From the NCBI GenBank assembly GCA_017630195.1, contig JAGBVS010000146.1:1-43714 (forward strand): a stretch of 43,714 nucleotides of DNA. Reading direction: 5' to 3'. Position numbers and translations under genes: made by a program. Source of the stretch: Bacteroidales bacterium (GTDB lineage Bacteria > Bacteroidota > Bacteroidia > Bacteroidales > F082). Under the pieces are notes generated by a model. It worked only from the letters and a program-made list of their open reading frames with translations, was not told the DNA's origin and made no database searches. Of this stretch, positions 26,035-33,651 are shown piece after piece; within the stretch, counting starts at the first letter, position 1; the number at the start of each line of letters is the position of its first letter.

Positions 26035-27395
26035 AAAAAAACATCATTATAATAATATCAGTTTTGTTTCTTTCTTCATGTAAGATTGGAAAGGAATATG
26101 CCAAGATAGAAATGGATATTCCAAACAAGTTTTTGAGTTATACTCAAGACAGCACATGTTTTGCCGATATGAAATGGTGGGATGTTTATTCTGATACTAA
26201 TCTCGTAAATCTTATTCATTATACGTTGGAAAACAACAAAGACATGAAGATTGCTGCTGCAAAAGTAAAAGAAATGGTTGCAAGAAAGAAGATAAGCCAT
26301 GCTGACTTTTTTCCTCAGATTGGCGCCAGTGTTTATGGACAAGATGAGAAGCTTAACTATCAAGGTGATTTCAGCAATCCTCATGATATAGAATACGGGG
26401 CAAAAGCCAACATCAGTTGGGAACTTGATTTGTGGGGCAATTTGCGCTGGTCAAACGAGGCTGCTATTGCCGAATATCTTTCCTCCATTGAAGGACAAAA
26501 AGCCTTGATGATGAGTCTCGTCGCAGAAGTGGCAGAGAATTATTTTGAACTGATAGCATTAGACAACGAACTCCTCATCGTGAAACAGACACTTAGCGCA
26601 AGAGAGGAAAGCGTGCGACTCGCCAAAATTCGTTTTGAAGGAGGTCTTACAAGCGAGACATCATATCAGCAAGCAAAATTAGAATATGCAAAGAAAGCTA
26701 CATTAGTCCCCGATTTGGAAAAGAAAATAGCGATGAAGGAAAATGAGATTCTTGCCTTGTCGGGCACTTTTCCAAAAAGAGTAGATAGAAATGTGACGCA
26801 AAATAATCTGATATTGCCAGATACGATTCCTGTAGGACTGCCCTCGGATTTGATGGAAAGAAGACCTGACATCAGAAAGGCCGAACAAAAACTCATAGCG
26901 GCAAACGCCAAAGTAGGAGTGAGTTACACTAATATGTTTCCAAGAATAGCCCTGACTTCAAACGTCGGTTTTGAGACTGATGTGTTCGCTACGCTGTTGT
27001 CGTCGCCAATGTTTTTTATAAGTTCAAACCTTATGTCGCCGGTTTTCAACATGGGTAAAAATAAAGCTAAATATAAAGCCCAGCTTGCTGCCTACGAACA
27101 AGAATGTTATAATTACGAAAAGGTGGTTATCTCCGCTTTCTATGATGTGATGAACGCTTTGATTGAATTTGACAAGATCAAGCAGGTTTATGAAACACGT
27201 TTGCTTTTAAAAGAATCAGCTAAGGTCACTATGGAATTGGCGCAGCTGCAGTATATTAATGGTGTAATAGGCTATCTTGACGTACTCGACGCTCAGAGAA
27301 ATTATTTCGATGCCCAGATAAGCCTCAGCAATGCTTATCGCGACAAACAAATCACCATGGTGAAATTATATAAAGCCTTGGGGGGAGGGTATTGA
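26031..27395 (+). CDS. Outer-membrane efflux channel lipoprotein (OprM/NodT-like)
   Basis: The 454-residue TolC-family protein has a lipoprotein signal (VLFLSSC, Cys17) and the two-fold repeated OEP domain with long helices, for example VAENYFELIALDNELLIVKQ and the NodT signature GLPSDLMERRPDIRKAEQKL. It forms the outer-membrane exit duct of the tripartite pump. Translation is coupled to the pump gene through an ATGA overlap. An octad array begins a few bases after its stop. Confidence 0.95.
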   Translation: MKKNIIIIISVLFLSSCKIGKEYAKIEMDIPNKFLSYTQDSTCFADMKWWDVYSDTNLVNLIHYTLENNKDMKIAAAKVKEMVARKKISHADFFPQIGASVYGQDEKLNYQGDFSNPHDIEYGAKANISWELDLWGNLRWSNEAAIAEYLSSIEGQKALMMSLVAEVAENYFELIALDNELLIVKQTLSAREESVRLAKIRFEGGLTSETSYQQAKLEYAKKATLVPDLEKKIAMKENEILALSGTFPKRVDRNVTQNNLILPDTIPVGLPSDLMERRPDIRKAEQKLIAANAKVGVSYTNMFPRIALTSNVGFETDVFATLLSSPMFFISSNLMSPVFNMGKNKAKYKAQLAAYEQECYNYEKVVISAFYDVMNALIEFDKIKQVYETRLLLKESAKVTMELAQLQYINGVIGYLDVLDAQRNYFDAQISLSNAYRDKQITMVKLYKALGGGY

Positions 27396-27398
27396 GAA

Positions 27399-27460
27399 GA
27401 CTATAAGACCATAAGACTATAAGTGCTTGTAGTCTTGTAGTCTTGTGGACTTGTAGTCTT
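27399..27460 (+). repeat. Inverted pair of octad arrays forming a long hairpin
   Basis: Three units (GACTATAA, GACCATAA, GACTATAA at 27399-27422) are followed four bases later by four units (TTGTAGTC, TTGTAGTC, TTGTGGAC, TTGTAGTC at 27427-27458). The second array is roughly the reverse complement of the first, so RNA could fold as a long stem with G-U pairs around a TG loop. It lies directly after the efflux operon and may end its transcript. Confidence 0.85.
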
Positions 27461-27502
27461 AAATAAAACCAAATCCTATTTTAAACGTTTTAGCATTTGA
27501 AA

Positions 27503-28570
27503 ATGATTCTTATGTTGAGACGTTTAATTTTATTAATAATTATAATTATTTCTGCTGTTTCATTAAAGGCGGAAGGCGAGGAGTTGTCAGTTGGAGTGAC
27601 AAACAGTCCGCCTTTTATCATTATTGAAAATGATGAGATTTCAGGTATCACGATTGATTTATGGAACGTGATATCCGATTCGCTAAACGTGAATTATCAT
27701 TTCGTTCAGACAGATTATGAAAAAGTAGTGACGAATATATCCGAAGGCGAAATCAATATTTCCATTGCACCGATGGCAATAAACTCATCTCATGCCGACA
27801 GCACATTTTATACGCAGCCGTTTTATATTACGTCGATGTGCGTTGCCGTTGAAAATCATTATGAGTCAGGATTTGTGACCATAGTAAAAAATCTTTTCTC
27901 TCTTTCATTTTTAAAAACAATAGGATTACTTCTGTTAATAAATTTTAGCATTGGAACATTAATATGGCTGGCTGAGAGAAAAAACAATCCAGCTTTTGAC
28001 AATAAAGTTAATGGTATCATCGACGGATTCTGGTGGTCGTGGGTGACGATGACGACAGTAGGTTATGGCGACAAATCGCCGCAGAGCAAGAACGGCAAAA
28101 TATTAGCGACAATCTGGATGTTAGTAGCGATTTTGATTATCAGCGGCTTCACCGCGACTATTTCTTCAGAATTGACGACAAAAAGATTACAGAATAACGT
28201 AAGTAATCTTCACGATTTGCATAAGATGAAAGTCGGATGTCTTGAAGGAAGGAACACGTCTATTTATTTGGATTACAAACATATAAAATACAAGAAATAT
28301 TTATCTTTTGAAGAAGCTTTCGAAGCCTTGGAAAAAGGAGAGATAAACGCTTTGGTGGATGATGGCGCGACATTAAACTATTATTTCAATAAAAAGGAAA
28401 AGAGTTTAACGAAGAAAATAACATTGATAGAACTGCCTAACAATAAGGAATATTATTGTTTTATGTCGTCGCAGCCATATCTTGTCAACAAGATAAATCC
28501 GTATTTGCTCAGTTTCTTGGAATCGGAAGACTGGAACAAACTCTTGAAGAAGTATGGACTTGGGGAGTAA
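27503..28570 (+). CDS. GluR0-like ligand-gated potassium channel
   Basis: The 355-residue protein has the prokaryotic ionotropic glutamate receptor layout. A signal peptide (about 1-23) is followed by S1 of a periplasmic binding domain (24-125), TM1 (139-157), a pore helix with the potassium filter TTVGYGDKSP (184-193), TM2 (200-220) and S2 (about 240-350). In glutamate receptors an Arg in S1 holds the ligand's alpha-carboxylate; here the matching stretch is PMAINSSHADS, with His98 at that place, while an acidic pair in S2 (D286-D287) is kept. The ligand may thus not be a standard amino acid. There is no M4 helix, as in GluR0. It begins 107 bp after the efflux operon, and an octad array starts right after its stop. 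A truncated binding protein fused to a Kv-like pore describes it equally well. Confidence 0.88.
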   Translation: MILMLRRLILLIIIIISAVSLKAEGEELSVGVTNSPPFIIIENDEISGITIDLWNVISDSLNVNYHFVQTDYEKVVTNISEGEINISIAPMAINSSHADSTFYTQPFYITSMCVAVENHYESGFVTIVKNLFSLSFLKTIGLLLLINFSIGTLIWLAERKNNPAFDNKVNGIIDGFWWSWVTMTTVGYGDKSPQSKNGKILATIWMLVAILIISGFTATISSELTTKRLQNNVSNLHDLHKMKVGCLEGRNTSIYLDYKHIKYKKYLSFEEAFEALEKGEINALVDDGATLNYYFNKKEKSLTKKITLIELPNNKEYYCFMSSQPYLVNKINPYLLSFLESEDWNKLLKKYGLGE

Positions 28571-28610
28571 AGACTACAAGACTACGAGACTACAAGACTA
28601 CAAGACTACA
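28571..28610. repeat. Octad array after the channel gene, unit AGACTACA
   Basis: Five consecutive 8-bp units begin on the first base after the stop codon: AGACTACA, AGACTACG, AGACTACA, AGACTACA and AGACTACA. The unit is the reverse complement of the one at 27427-27458, 40677-40708 and inside aroE. Confidence 0.95.
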
Positions 28611-28611
28611 A

Positions 28612-28670
28612 GTAGAGACGTACCAATTACACCAATGAAAATAAACAATATGTAATTGATGCGTCTCTAC
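28612..28670. repeat. GTAGAGACG...CGTCTCTAC palindrome
   Basis: Two 20-nt arms (28612-28631 and 28651-28670) match in 18 positions as an inverted repeat. The outermost nine bases are GTAGAGACG and CGTCTCTAC, and the inner parts are CAATTACA and TGTAATTG. The element is separated from the octad array by one base. It looks like a short extragenic palindromic element. Confidence 0.9.
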
Positions 28671-28678
28671 AAACATTC

Positions 28679-28780
28679 CTAATTCCTCATTATTCTATTC
28701 TTCATTTCTTCAAATATCAGCAAGGCTTCTTTTTTGTTGAGTCCAGATTTTATGGCAACATTGAATAATATATTATTCAT
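28679..28780 (-). CDS. Possible 33-residue small protein
   Basis: This short frame encodes MNNILFNVAIKSGLNKKE and then ALLIFEEMKNRIMRN. It is mostly helical and amphipathic. A near-consensus -7 box (TATCTTTA, minus strand 28836-28829) lies about 50 bp upstream. It is the only sensible frame in a 446-bp gap that otherwise holds repeats and a terminator. It could be a real small protein or the end of a lost gene. Confidence 0.35.
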   Translation of the reverse strand: MNNILFNVAIKSGLNKKEALLIFEEMKNRIMRN

Positions 28781-28845
28781 AATTTGATAATTTATATGTT
28801 AACAAACAAAATGTTATTTGTTGTAAAGATACTATTTAATTGGTA

Positions 28846-28901
28846 AAATAACAAATAATAACAAAAAAATCTCGCCTGAATCCAGACGAGATTTTTTATT
28901 T
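28846..28901 (+). terminator. Upstream copy of the terminator-bearing direct repeat around the DUF1016 gene
   Basis: This 56-nt sequence is identical, apart from one A, to 30162-30218. It contains AAATCTCG...CGAGATTT with an inner CTG/CAG pair and runs of A before and T after, so it is a bidirectional terminator. It lies about 115 bp before the nuclease gene start. Confidence 0.9.
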
Positions 28902-28981
28902 ATGAGATTATTAAAGGATAATGTTAATTTTTCATTACACTTTTTAACATTTTTTAACTTTTTTATTTGATTCCGATATTC

Positions 28982-28989
28982 TAAATTTG
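28982..28989 (+). promoter_or_regulatory. -7 box of the DUF1016 nuclease gene
   Basis: TAAATTTG lies 27 bp before the ATG at 29017. A TTTG at 28966-28969 is closer than the usual 19-21 nt, so the -33 box is uncertain. Confidence 0.5.
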
Positions 28990-29016
28990 CAGTGTGAAAC
29001 CAATGTTAATTTTATA

Positions 29017-30174
29017 ATGTTTATGGAATCAAAAACTAAAATTACAGAACTTCATTGTACCCAAACAGAATTAGAAAAACAATTTGAATATGTAAATTCA
29101 CTGATAGAAAGGCATCGTGTATCGGCTGCTGTAAATGTGAATGTAGAAGTCCTACTTACGAGTTGGGAAATTGGACAATATATATCAAAACAATTAAAAT
29201 CTTCAAATTGGGGAACAAAAATAGTTACAGAATTGGCTGATTATCTTAAATTTCAAAATCCTAAAAGAAGAGGGTTTGGAAAACGTCATTTATACAATAT
29301 GGTGAAATTCTATGAGACATATTGTCAAGTGGAATTTCTTAATACGATAAAACGTTTACATCTATTTGAATTTGTGCAATTGCCAATTGCACAATTAGAA
29401 CAAAATAAAATTGTGCAGTTGCCGACTGCACAATTAACTATGTCTGAAATAAATCAAGATATGCCATTAGTGTTGACTCTAACAACTTTTACTAATCATA
29501 TCGAAATCATGAATCGTTGTAATAGTTATGAAGAACGTGTTTTTTATATGCTTTATGCTTCTCAACATAGTTTAAAAACAGATGAGATACGAAGATGTAT
29601 TGTCAATCAAACATATTCATCCTTAATGAGTAAGGATAAAATGTTATCTCCTAAAATTAAAGCAGAATATTCAAATGTGGAATTTATCTTAAAGGACAAA
29701 GCGTTTGTTGATTTCTTAAATCTGCCTTCAAAACATAACGAACGTCATTTGCATAGTGGATTGTTAGAGCATATGAAAGAATTTATTCTTGAACTTGGTA
29801 AGGATTTCCTGTTTATAGAAAGTGAATATGGTGTTCAAGTAGGTGGTTCCGTTAAACGTATTGATTTACTTTTTTATCATAGAGCATTACATTGTTTGGT
29901 CGCAATAGAATTGAAAACTACCGATTTCCAACCTGAGTTTGTTGGGAAAATGGATATGTATCTAGAAGCACTTGATCGTGACGTAAAAAGAGAAAATGAA
30001 AATCCAAGTATTGGTATTATTCTTTGTCCTTCGGCAGATCGTAGCATGGTTGAATACACATTAAGTAGATCTCTTTCTCCAACAATGATTGCAGAATATC
30101 AGCGTAAATTAATTCCATTAGATGTTATGCAAAAATCATTGGATGAATATTGTAGTTTTTTAAATAACAAATAA
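29017..30174 (+). CDS. DUF1016 PD-(D/E)XK nuclease (YhcG-like)
   Basis: The 385-residue protein has the two-part YhcG layout. The N-terminal DUF1016 helical domain contains SWEIGQYISKQLKSSNWGTK and GFGKRHLYNMVKFYETY. The C-terminal PD-(D/E)XK nuclease domain contains GGSVKRIDLLFYHRALHCLV followed by the catalytic IELKTTDFQPEFVGKMDMYL (D...ELK). Family members are mobile, often lie inside type I restriction loci, and are suspected of defence or DNA processing; no restriction genes are adjacent here. The linker (VQLPIAQLEQNKIVQLPTAQ) is encoded by two DNA palindromes at 29372-29394 and 29409-29435. The gene lies between 56-57-nt direct repeats, one of which includes its last three codons and stop. 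It appears more AT-rich than its neighbours, consistent with acquisition. I chose the ATG at 29017; one at 29023 is possible. Confidence 0.9.
   Translation: MFMESKTKITELHCTQTELEKQFEYVNSLIERHRVSAAVNVNVEVLLTSWEIGQYISKQLKSSNWGTKIVTELADYLKFQNPKRRGFGKRHLYNMVKFYETYCQVEFLNTIKRLHLFEFVQLPIAQLEQNKIVQLPTAQLTMSEINQDMPLVLTLTTFTNHIEIMNRCNSYEERVFYMLYASQHSLKTDEIRRCIVNQTYSSLMSKDKMLSPKIKAEYSNVEFILKDKAFVDFLNLPSKHNERHLHSGLLEHMKEFILELGKDFLFIESEYGVQVGGSVKRIDLLFYHRALHCLVAIELKTTDFQPEFVGKMDMYLEALDRDVKRENENPSIGIILCPSADRSMVEYTLSRSLSPTMIAEYQRKLIPLDVMQKSLDEYCSFLNNK
29372..29435 (+). repeat. Two palindromes inside the DUF1016 coding sequence
   Basis: TTGTGCAATTG and CAATTGCACAA (29372-29394) are perfect 11-bp arms around one C. 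AATTGTGCAGT and ACTGCACAATT (29409-29435) are perfect 11-bp arms around TGCCG. The two share the outer TTGTGCA...TGCACAA and are translated in the same frame as VQLPIAQL and VQLPTAQL. Confidence 0.9.
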
Positions 30175-30218
30175 TAACAAAAAAATCTCGCCTGAAATCC
30201 AGACGAGATTTTTTATTT
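30162..30218 (+). terminator. Downstream copy of the terminator-bearing direct repeat
   Basis: This 57-nt sequence repeats 28846-28901 with one inserted A in the loop. It begins inside the last codons of the DUF1016 gene (N-N-K-stop) and forms the same AAATCTCG...CGAGATTT hairpin followed by six T. Confidence 0.9.
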
Positions 30219-30220
30219 CA

Positions 30221-30272
30221 AGACGTGTCAATGTGTGTTTATTCCTAAAGTAACATTAACGTGCGTCTCTAC
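30221..30272. repeat. Degenerate palindrome of the CGTCTCTAC family
   Basis: AGACG and CAATGT on the left match ACATTA and CGTCTCTAC on the right imperfectly. The left half AATGTGTGTTTAT is shared with the palindrome at 4115-4160. Confidence 0.7.
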
Positions 30273-30273
30273 A

Positions 30274-30308
30274 ATTATGCATTATGCATTATGAATTATG
30301 AATTACTT
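30274..30308. repeat. Heptad array running into the S9 peptidase stop codon, unit ATTATGC
   Basis: Units read ATTATGC, ATTATGC, ATTATGA, ATTATGA and ATTACTT. The last unit contains the complement of the TAA stop of the S9 peptidase gene (30303-30305). Confidence 0.9.
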
Positions 30309-32378
30309 CAAATAAGTATCAAGCCAGTTGTAGAATCTTCTCTGCCACAAGATTCCGTTTTGTGCTTGTAACACCCAGTGGTTTTCATCTGGGAAGTACA
30401 AGAACTCTGCTGGTATTCCTCTGAGGACTGCTGCGTTATAAGCCTGCATGCCTTGTGTGAAGCAGATTCTATAATCCATGCCGCCGTGGATGACCATGAT
30501 AGGAGCAGTCCATTTATCGACGAATTTATGTGGTGAGTTGGCGTATGACCATTGTACTACTGGATTTTCCTTGTCCCAATATGGTCCGCCGAGGTCCCAG
30601 TTTACAAACCACATCTCTTCTGTTTCAAGATATTGTGATTCAAAGTTGAACATACCGTCGTGTGCTATCAAGGCTTTGAAACGACCTTCGTGATGACCGG
30701 CAAGCCAGAACACAGAGTAACCGCCGAAGCTTGCGCCAACAGCACCGAGTCTATTTTCATCGATGAAAGGTTCTTTTGCCAAAGCGTCTATAGCTGAGAG
30801 ATAGTCTTTCATACATTGTCCGCCGTAGTCGCCGCTGATGGCCTCATTCCATTCCTGACCGAAACCAGGGAGACCTCTTCTGTTTGGAGCAACTACGATA
30901 TAATCGTTGGCTGCCATCATCTGGAAGTTCCAGCGATATGACCAGAACTGGCTTACTGTGCTTTGAGGACCGCCTTCGCAATAAAGAAGAGCAGGGTATT
31001 TCTTGTTCTTGTCGAAATGAGGAGGGTAGATGACCCATACCAACATTCTCTTGCCGTCGGTTGTCTCAACCCATCGTTCTTCAACATTACCCATTGTAAG
31101 TTGATTGAAGATGTTGTCGTTGACTTTTGTGAGTTGTGTTGCCTCGCCGTTTTGTGGATCAACGAGATATAACTCTGTTGCGTGTGACATCGACTGGCGG
31201 CCTGCGATGAGTTTATCGCCAGCCCATGCTATTGATATGTAATTATGTTTACCTTCAGTTATCTTTCTGATAGAACCTGTTGCGAGGCTCAAAGCGTAGA
31301 TTTGGTCTGTTGCGTTGCGATCGCTGATGAAGTAGATTGTCTGTCCATCGGCAGCCCAAAGGAGATTTGTAGCGTTTTGATCGAAGCCTATTGAATAGTC
31401 TTTCTTTTCTCCTGTATTCAAATCCATGACGAAGAGACGTTGTTTGTCGGCTTCGTAGCCGTCGCGTTCCATGCTTTCCCAAGCGATTTTGTCGCCTTGT
31501 GGAGAAACAACGACGTTCATGTCATAACCCATCATGCCTTCGGTGAGGTTAACACATTCGCCTGTTGGGATGTTGTATTTGTAAATATCTGTATTTGTAG
31601 AAGTTGCATATTCTTTACCGACTTTCTTTCTGCAAGAATAAAGTATGTTTTGTCCGTCATTGGTCCATGTCACTTGTTCGAGACCGCCCCAAGGTCTGAC
31701 AGGAGCTTCCCACATTTCACCTTCCATAATATCTAAGGTGTTCTTGCCATTATCCGCTGTGATGAAGATATGTCCATAAGTGTCAACCCATTGGTCCCAG
31801 TGACGATACATCAAGTCGTTATTGATTCTTCCAGAAGAAAGCTGAAGGTCAGGGTAGATGTCGGCTACATTATCTTTAAGTTTAACTTCAGCTGTATAAA
31901 GAAGCTGCGATTCATCAGGCGAATATTCTAAACCGCCTATGCCGCCTTCAACGAAAGACACTTGTTTTCTGCCGCTGCCGTCAGGATTCATTTCCCATAC
32001 TTGCATCTCGCCGCTTGCAGCGCTCATGAAGAGTATCTTAGAACCGTCGTTATTCCATGTTGGACTGTATTCGCTCGCAAATGATTGAGTGAGACATCTG
32101 TTGTTGTTTCCGTCAATATCGATGACATAGATGTCGGTCTTGCTTTTGTTTTCTTCAATAATAAAGTAGGTGAGGTTGTAAACTACTGATTTTCCATCAG
32201 GAGAGACAGCGTATTCTCCAAGTCGGTTCATCGACCACAACACTTCTGGAGTCATGATGTCAGATTCAAGTACAACTTCTTGTGGAGGAACGTAAGTCGC
32301 TGCTTTTTCATCAGTTGGCTTTCCACATGAAGCCATAAACAAAGCAGCTAATGCAATGATAAAAAGTTTTTTTCTCAT
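30303..32378 (-). CDS. S9-family peptidase lipoprotein (acylaminoacyl/dipeptidyl peptidase type)
   Basis: The 691-residue protein has a lipoprotein signal ending ALFMASC. Residues about 45-430 form a WD40/TolB-like beta propeller (EYSPTWNNDGSKILFMSA, LLWAADGQTIYFISDRNA). The C-terminal alpha/beta hydrolase has the nucleophile S550 in GASFGGYS, the acid in GGMDYRI (about 635) and H667 in DENHW. It probably trims peptides in the periplasm or at the cell surface. A -7 box, TACCTTTG, lies on the minus strand at 32432-32425. It is divergent from the lipoprotein gene at 32561. Confidence 0.94.
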   Translation of the reverse strand: MRKKLFIIALAALFMASCGKPTDEKAATYVPPQEVVLESDIMTPEVLWSMNRLGEYAVSPDGKSVVYNLTYFIIEENKSKTDIYVIDIDGNNNRCLTQSFASEYSPTWNNDGSKILFMSAASGEMQVWEMNPDGSGRKQVSFVEGGIGGLEYSPDESQLLYTAEVKLKDNVADIYPDLQLSSGRINNDLMYRHWDQWVDTYGHIFITADNGKNTLDIMEGEMWEAPVRPWGGLEQVTWTNDGQNILYSCRKKVGKEYATSTNTDIYKYNIPTGECVNLTEGMMGYDMNVVVSPQGDKIAWESMERDGYEADKQRLFVMDLNTGEKKDYSIGFDQNATNLLWAADGQTIYFISDRNATDQIYALSLATGSIRKITEGKHNYISIAWAGDKLIAGRQSMSHATELYLVDPQNGEATQLTKVNDNIFNQLTMGNVEERWVETTDGKRMLVWVIYPPHFDKNKKYPALLYCEGGPQSTVSQFWSYRWNFQMMAANDYIVVAPNRRGLPGFGQEWNEAISGDYGGQCMKDYLSAIDALAKEPFIDENRLGAVGASFGGYSVFWLAGHHEGRFKALIAHDGMFNFESQYLETEEMWFVNWDLGGPYWDKENPVVQWSYANSPHKFVDKWTAPIMVIHGGMDYRICFTQGMQAYNAAVLRGIPAEFLYFPDENHWVLQAQNGILWQRRFYNWLDTYLK

Positions 32379-32424
32379 AATTATTTTATTTAAGACTTAT
32401 TAATTTATCTAAAAGATGGTTCCA

Positions 32425-32432
32425 CAAAGGTA
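32425..32432 (-). promoter_or_regulatory. -7 box of the S9 peptidase gene
   Basis: TACCTTTG on the minus strand lies 46 bp before the ATG and matches TAnnTTTG. Confidence 0.55.
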
Positions 32433-32503
32433 ATATTTTTTTTAATAAGCATATTGTTTAAACTTGAAAATTAAGCGATTGTAAAAAGACAAAAAAAGAC
32501 AAA

Positions 32504-32533
32504 TTGCAGTGTCATTGCTTTTACATACTTTTG
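32504..32533 (+). promoter_or_regulatory. Promoter of the 32561 lipoprotein gene
   Basis: TTG at 32504-32506 and TACTTTTG at 32526-32533 are 19 nt apart, which fits the -33/-7 spacing seen elsewhere in the window. The ATG follows 27 bp later. Confidence 0.65.
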
Positions 32534-32560
32534 CCGCAAATAATTTAAAAACACATCATT

Positions 32561-33235
32561 ATGAAAACAAAATTAGTTAAATTCCTAGGAGTAATGTTGG
32601 TGGCATTATTCATGGTCTCATGTGGAGGTGGTACAGAAGAGCCTCAAATCACATCAAAAAATTTAAAAGCTGTTGGCGTTTATGGTGACGATGCAAACTT
32701 AATTTCAATTGTGTCTGATAGTTGTACCTTAAACAAAAAAGATGGCAGATTAAGAGTTAAGGTCCAATTAAAGTTAGAAAAGAAAGCTGACAATGATGTT
32801 TCAATTTATCCTGTTCTCGTTTTAAAAGATGAAGATGGAGTTCAAGTCATTAACGGCTGGTATCAGATGGAATTAGGTGATTCTGAAAAATCCAAATTCG
32901 ATTCTTTTATAAAGGGAGAAGTTGGCTCAATGGTCGATTTTGTATTTGTTAATGAATTTTCAGCAGATTATTTCAATACAGCATTAAAAAGATCAGAAAC
33001 ATTTTCTATTGACAAATTGGCTATTGAAAAAATAGTAAAAGAAAAAGATCCAATAACATCAGAACTTGAAGCTTTGAATCAAATTGCTAAAGAAGCAGCA
33101 AAAATGGCAGAAGACTATGATGATGAGGATTATGAAAAAGCTCTTAAGTCAGCGGAAAAATCATTGAAAGCTGCAGAAAAAGTTCTTGAAATGGAAGAAG
33201 ATCTTCTCGACATGATGGATGATTTAGATTGGTAA
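32561..33235 (+). CDS. Small lipoprotein of unknown function
   Basis: The 224-residue product has a lipoprotein signal (VALFMVSCGGG), then a beta-rich domain (about 35-150, with LRVKVQLKLEKKADNDVSIY), and an acidic, Ala- and Lys-rich C-terminal helix likely to form a coiled coil (EAAKMAEDYDDEDYEKALKS and KAAEKVLEMEEDLLDMMDD). I do not recognise the family. It lies 31 bp before the DUF4190 gene, with which it probably forms a two-gene unit ended by the terminator at 33574. Confidence 0.8.
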   Translation: MKTKLVKFLGVMLVALFMVSCGGGTEEPQITSKNLKAVGVYGDDANLISIVSDSCTLNKKDGRLRVKVQLKLEKKADNDVSIYPVLVLKDEDGVQVINGWYQMELGDSEKSKFDSFIKGEVGSMVDFVFVNEFSADYFNTALKRSETFSIDKLAIEKIVKEKDPITSELEALNQIAKEAAKMAEDYDDEDYEKALKSAEKSLKAAEKVLEMEEDLLDMMDDLDW

Positions 33236-33266
33236 TAAATATTATAAACAAATAAATTTAGTAATT

Positions 33267-33551
33267 ATGGAACAATTTGCAGAAAGACAAAAAGCGAATT
33301 CCGGCTTGAGCACAACATCATTAGTATTAGGTATAATTTCAATTGTAATCTCTATAATACCAATAGTCAATTACTTAATATATTTATTAGCTCCAATAGG
33401 ACTCATTTGTGGTATTATTGCTATTATCCAGTCTCAAAGCCTGACAAAATCCATTATAGGAATTATACTTTGCTTAGTGTCAGTTGTAGCACCTATTGTG
33501 CTAGGAGGATTTATCATAGAATATCTTTTTGAGATTCTTGATTTATTATGA
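33267..33551 (+). CDS. DUF4190-like small membrane protein
   Basis: The 94-residue protein has two or three membrane segments: LVLGIISIVISIIPIVNYLI, LLAPIGLICGIIAIIQS and SIIGIILCLVSVVAPIVLGG. The pattern N-S-G-L-S-T-T-S-L-V-L-G-I followed by an A-P-I-G-L-I-x-G-I loop is that of DUF4190. These proteins have no known activity. Its cotranscription with a lipoprotein suggests an envelope role. Confidence 0.8.
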   Translation: MEQFAERQKANSGLSTTSLVLGIISIVISIIPIVNYLIYLLAPIGLICGIIAIIQSQSLTKSIIGIILCLVSVVAPIVLGGFIIEYLFEILDLL

Positions 33552-33573
33552 TTTTATAGCAATGAATTAATTC

Positions 33574-33604
33574 AAAAAGTCGTCTTTTTAGGCGACTTTT
33601 TTTT
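33574..33604 (+). terminator. Rho-independent terminator after the DUF4190 gene
   Basis: AAAAAGTCGTC pairs with GGCGACTTTTT (one U-G pair) around a TTTTTA loop and continues into a run of T. Confidence 0.9.
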
Positions 33605-33605
33605 A

Positions 33606-33636
33606 TTGTTAAACACATACAAAAACATTATCTTTG
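33606..33636 (+). promoter_or_regulatory. Promoter of the PNGase F-like gene
   Basis: TTG at 33606-33608 and TATCTTTG at 33629-33636 are 20 nt apart. The ATG follows at 33652. Confidence 0.65.
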
Positions 33637-33651
33637 CACAAATTTATAATT

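Noticed and set aside
28846-28862. Upstream direct repeat as the end of a lost second DUF1016 gene
   Set aside because: In the frame that gives the same N-N-K end there is a stop just before the shared part, so no coding remnant can be shown.
29017-30174. Restriction-modification system around the DUF1016 gene
   Set aside because: No methyltransferase, specificity or helicase gene is nearby; the neighbours are a channel and a peptidase.
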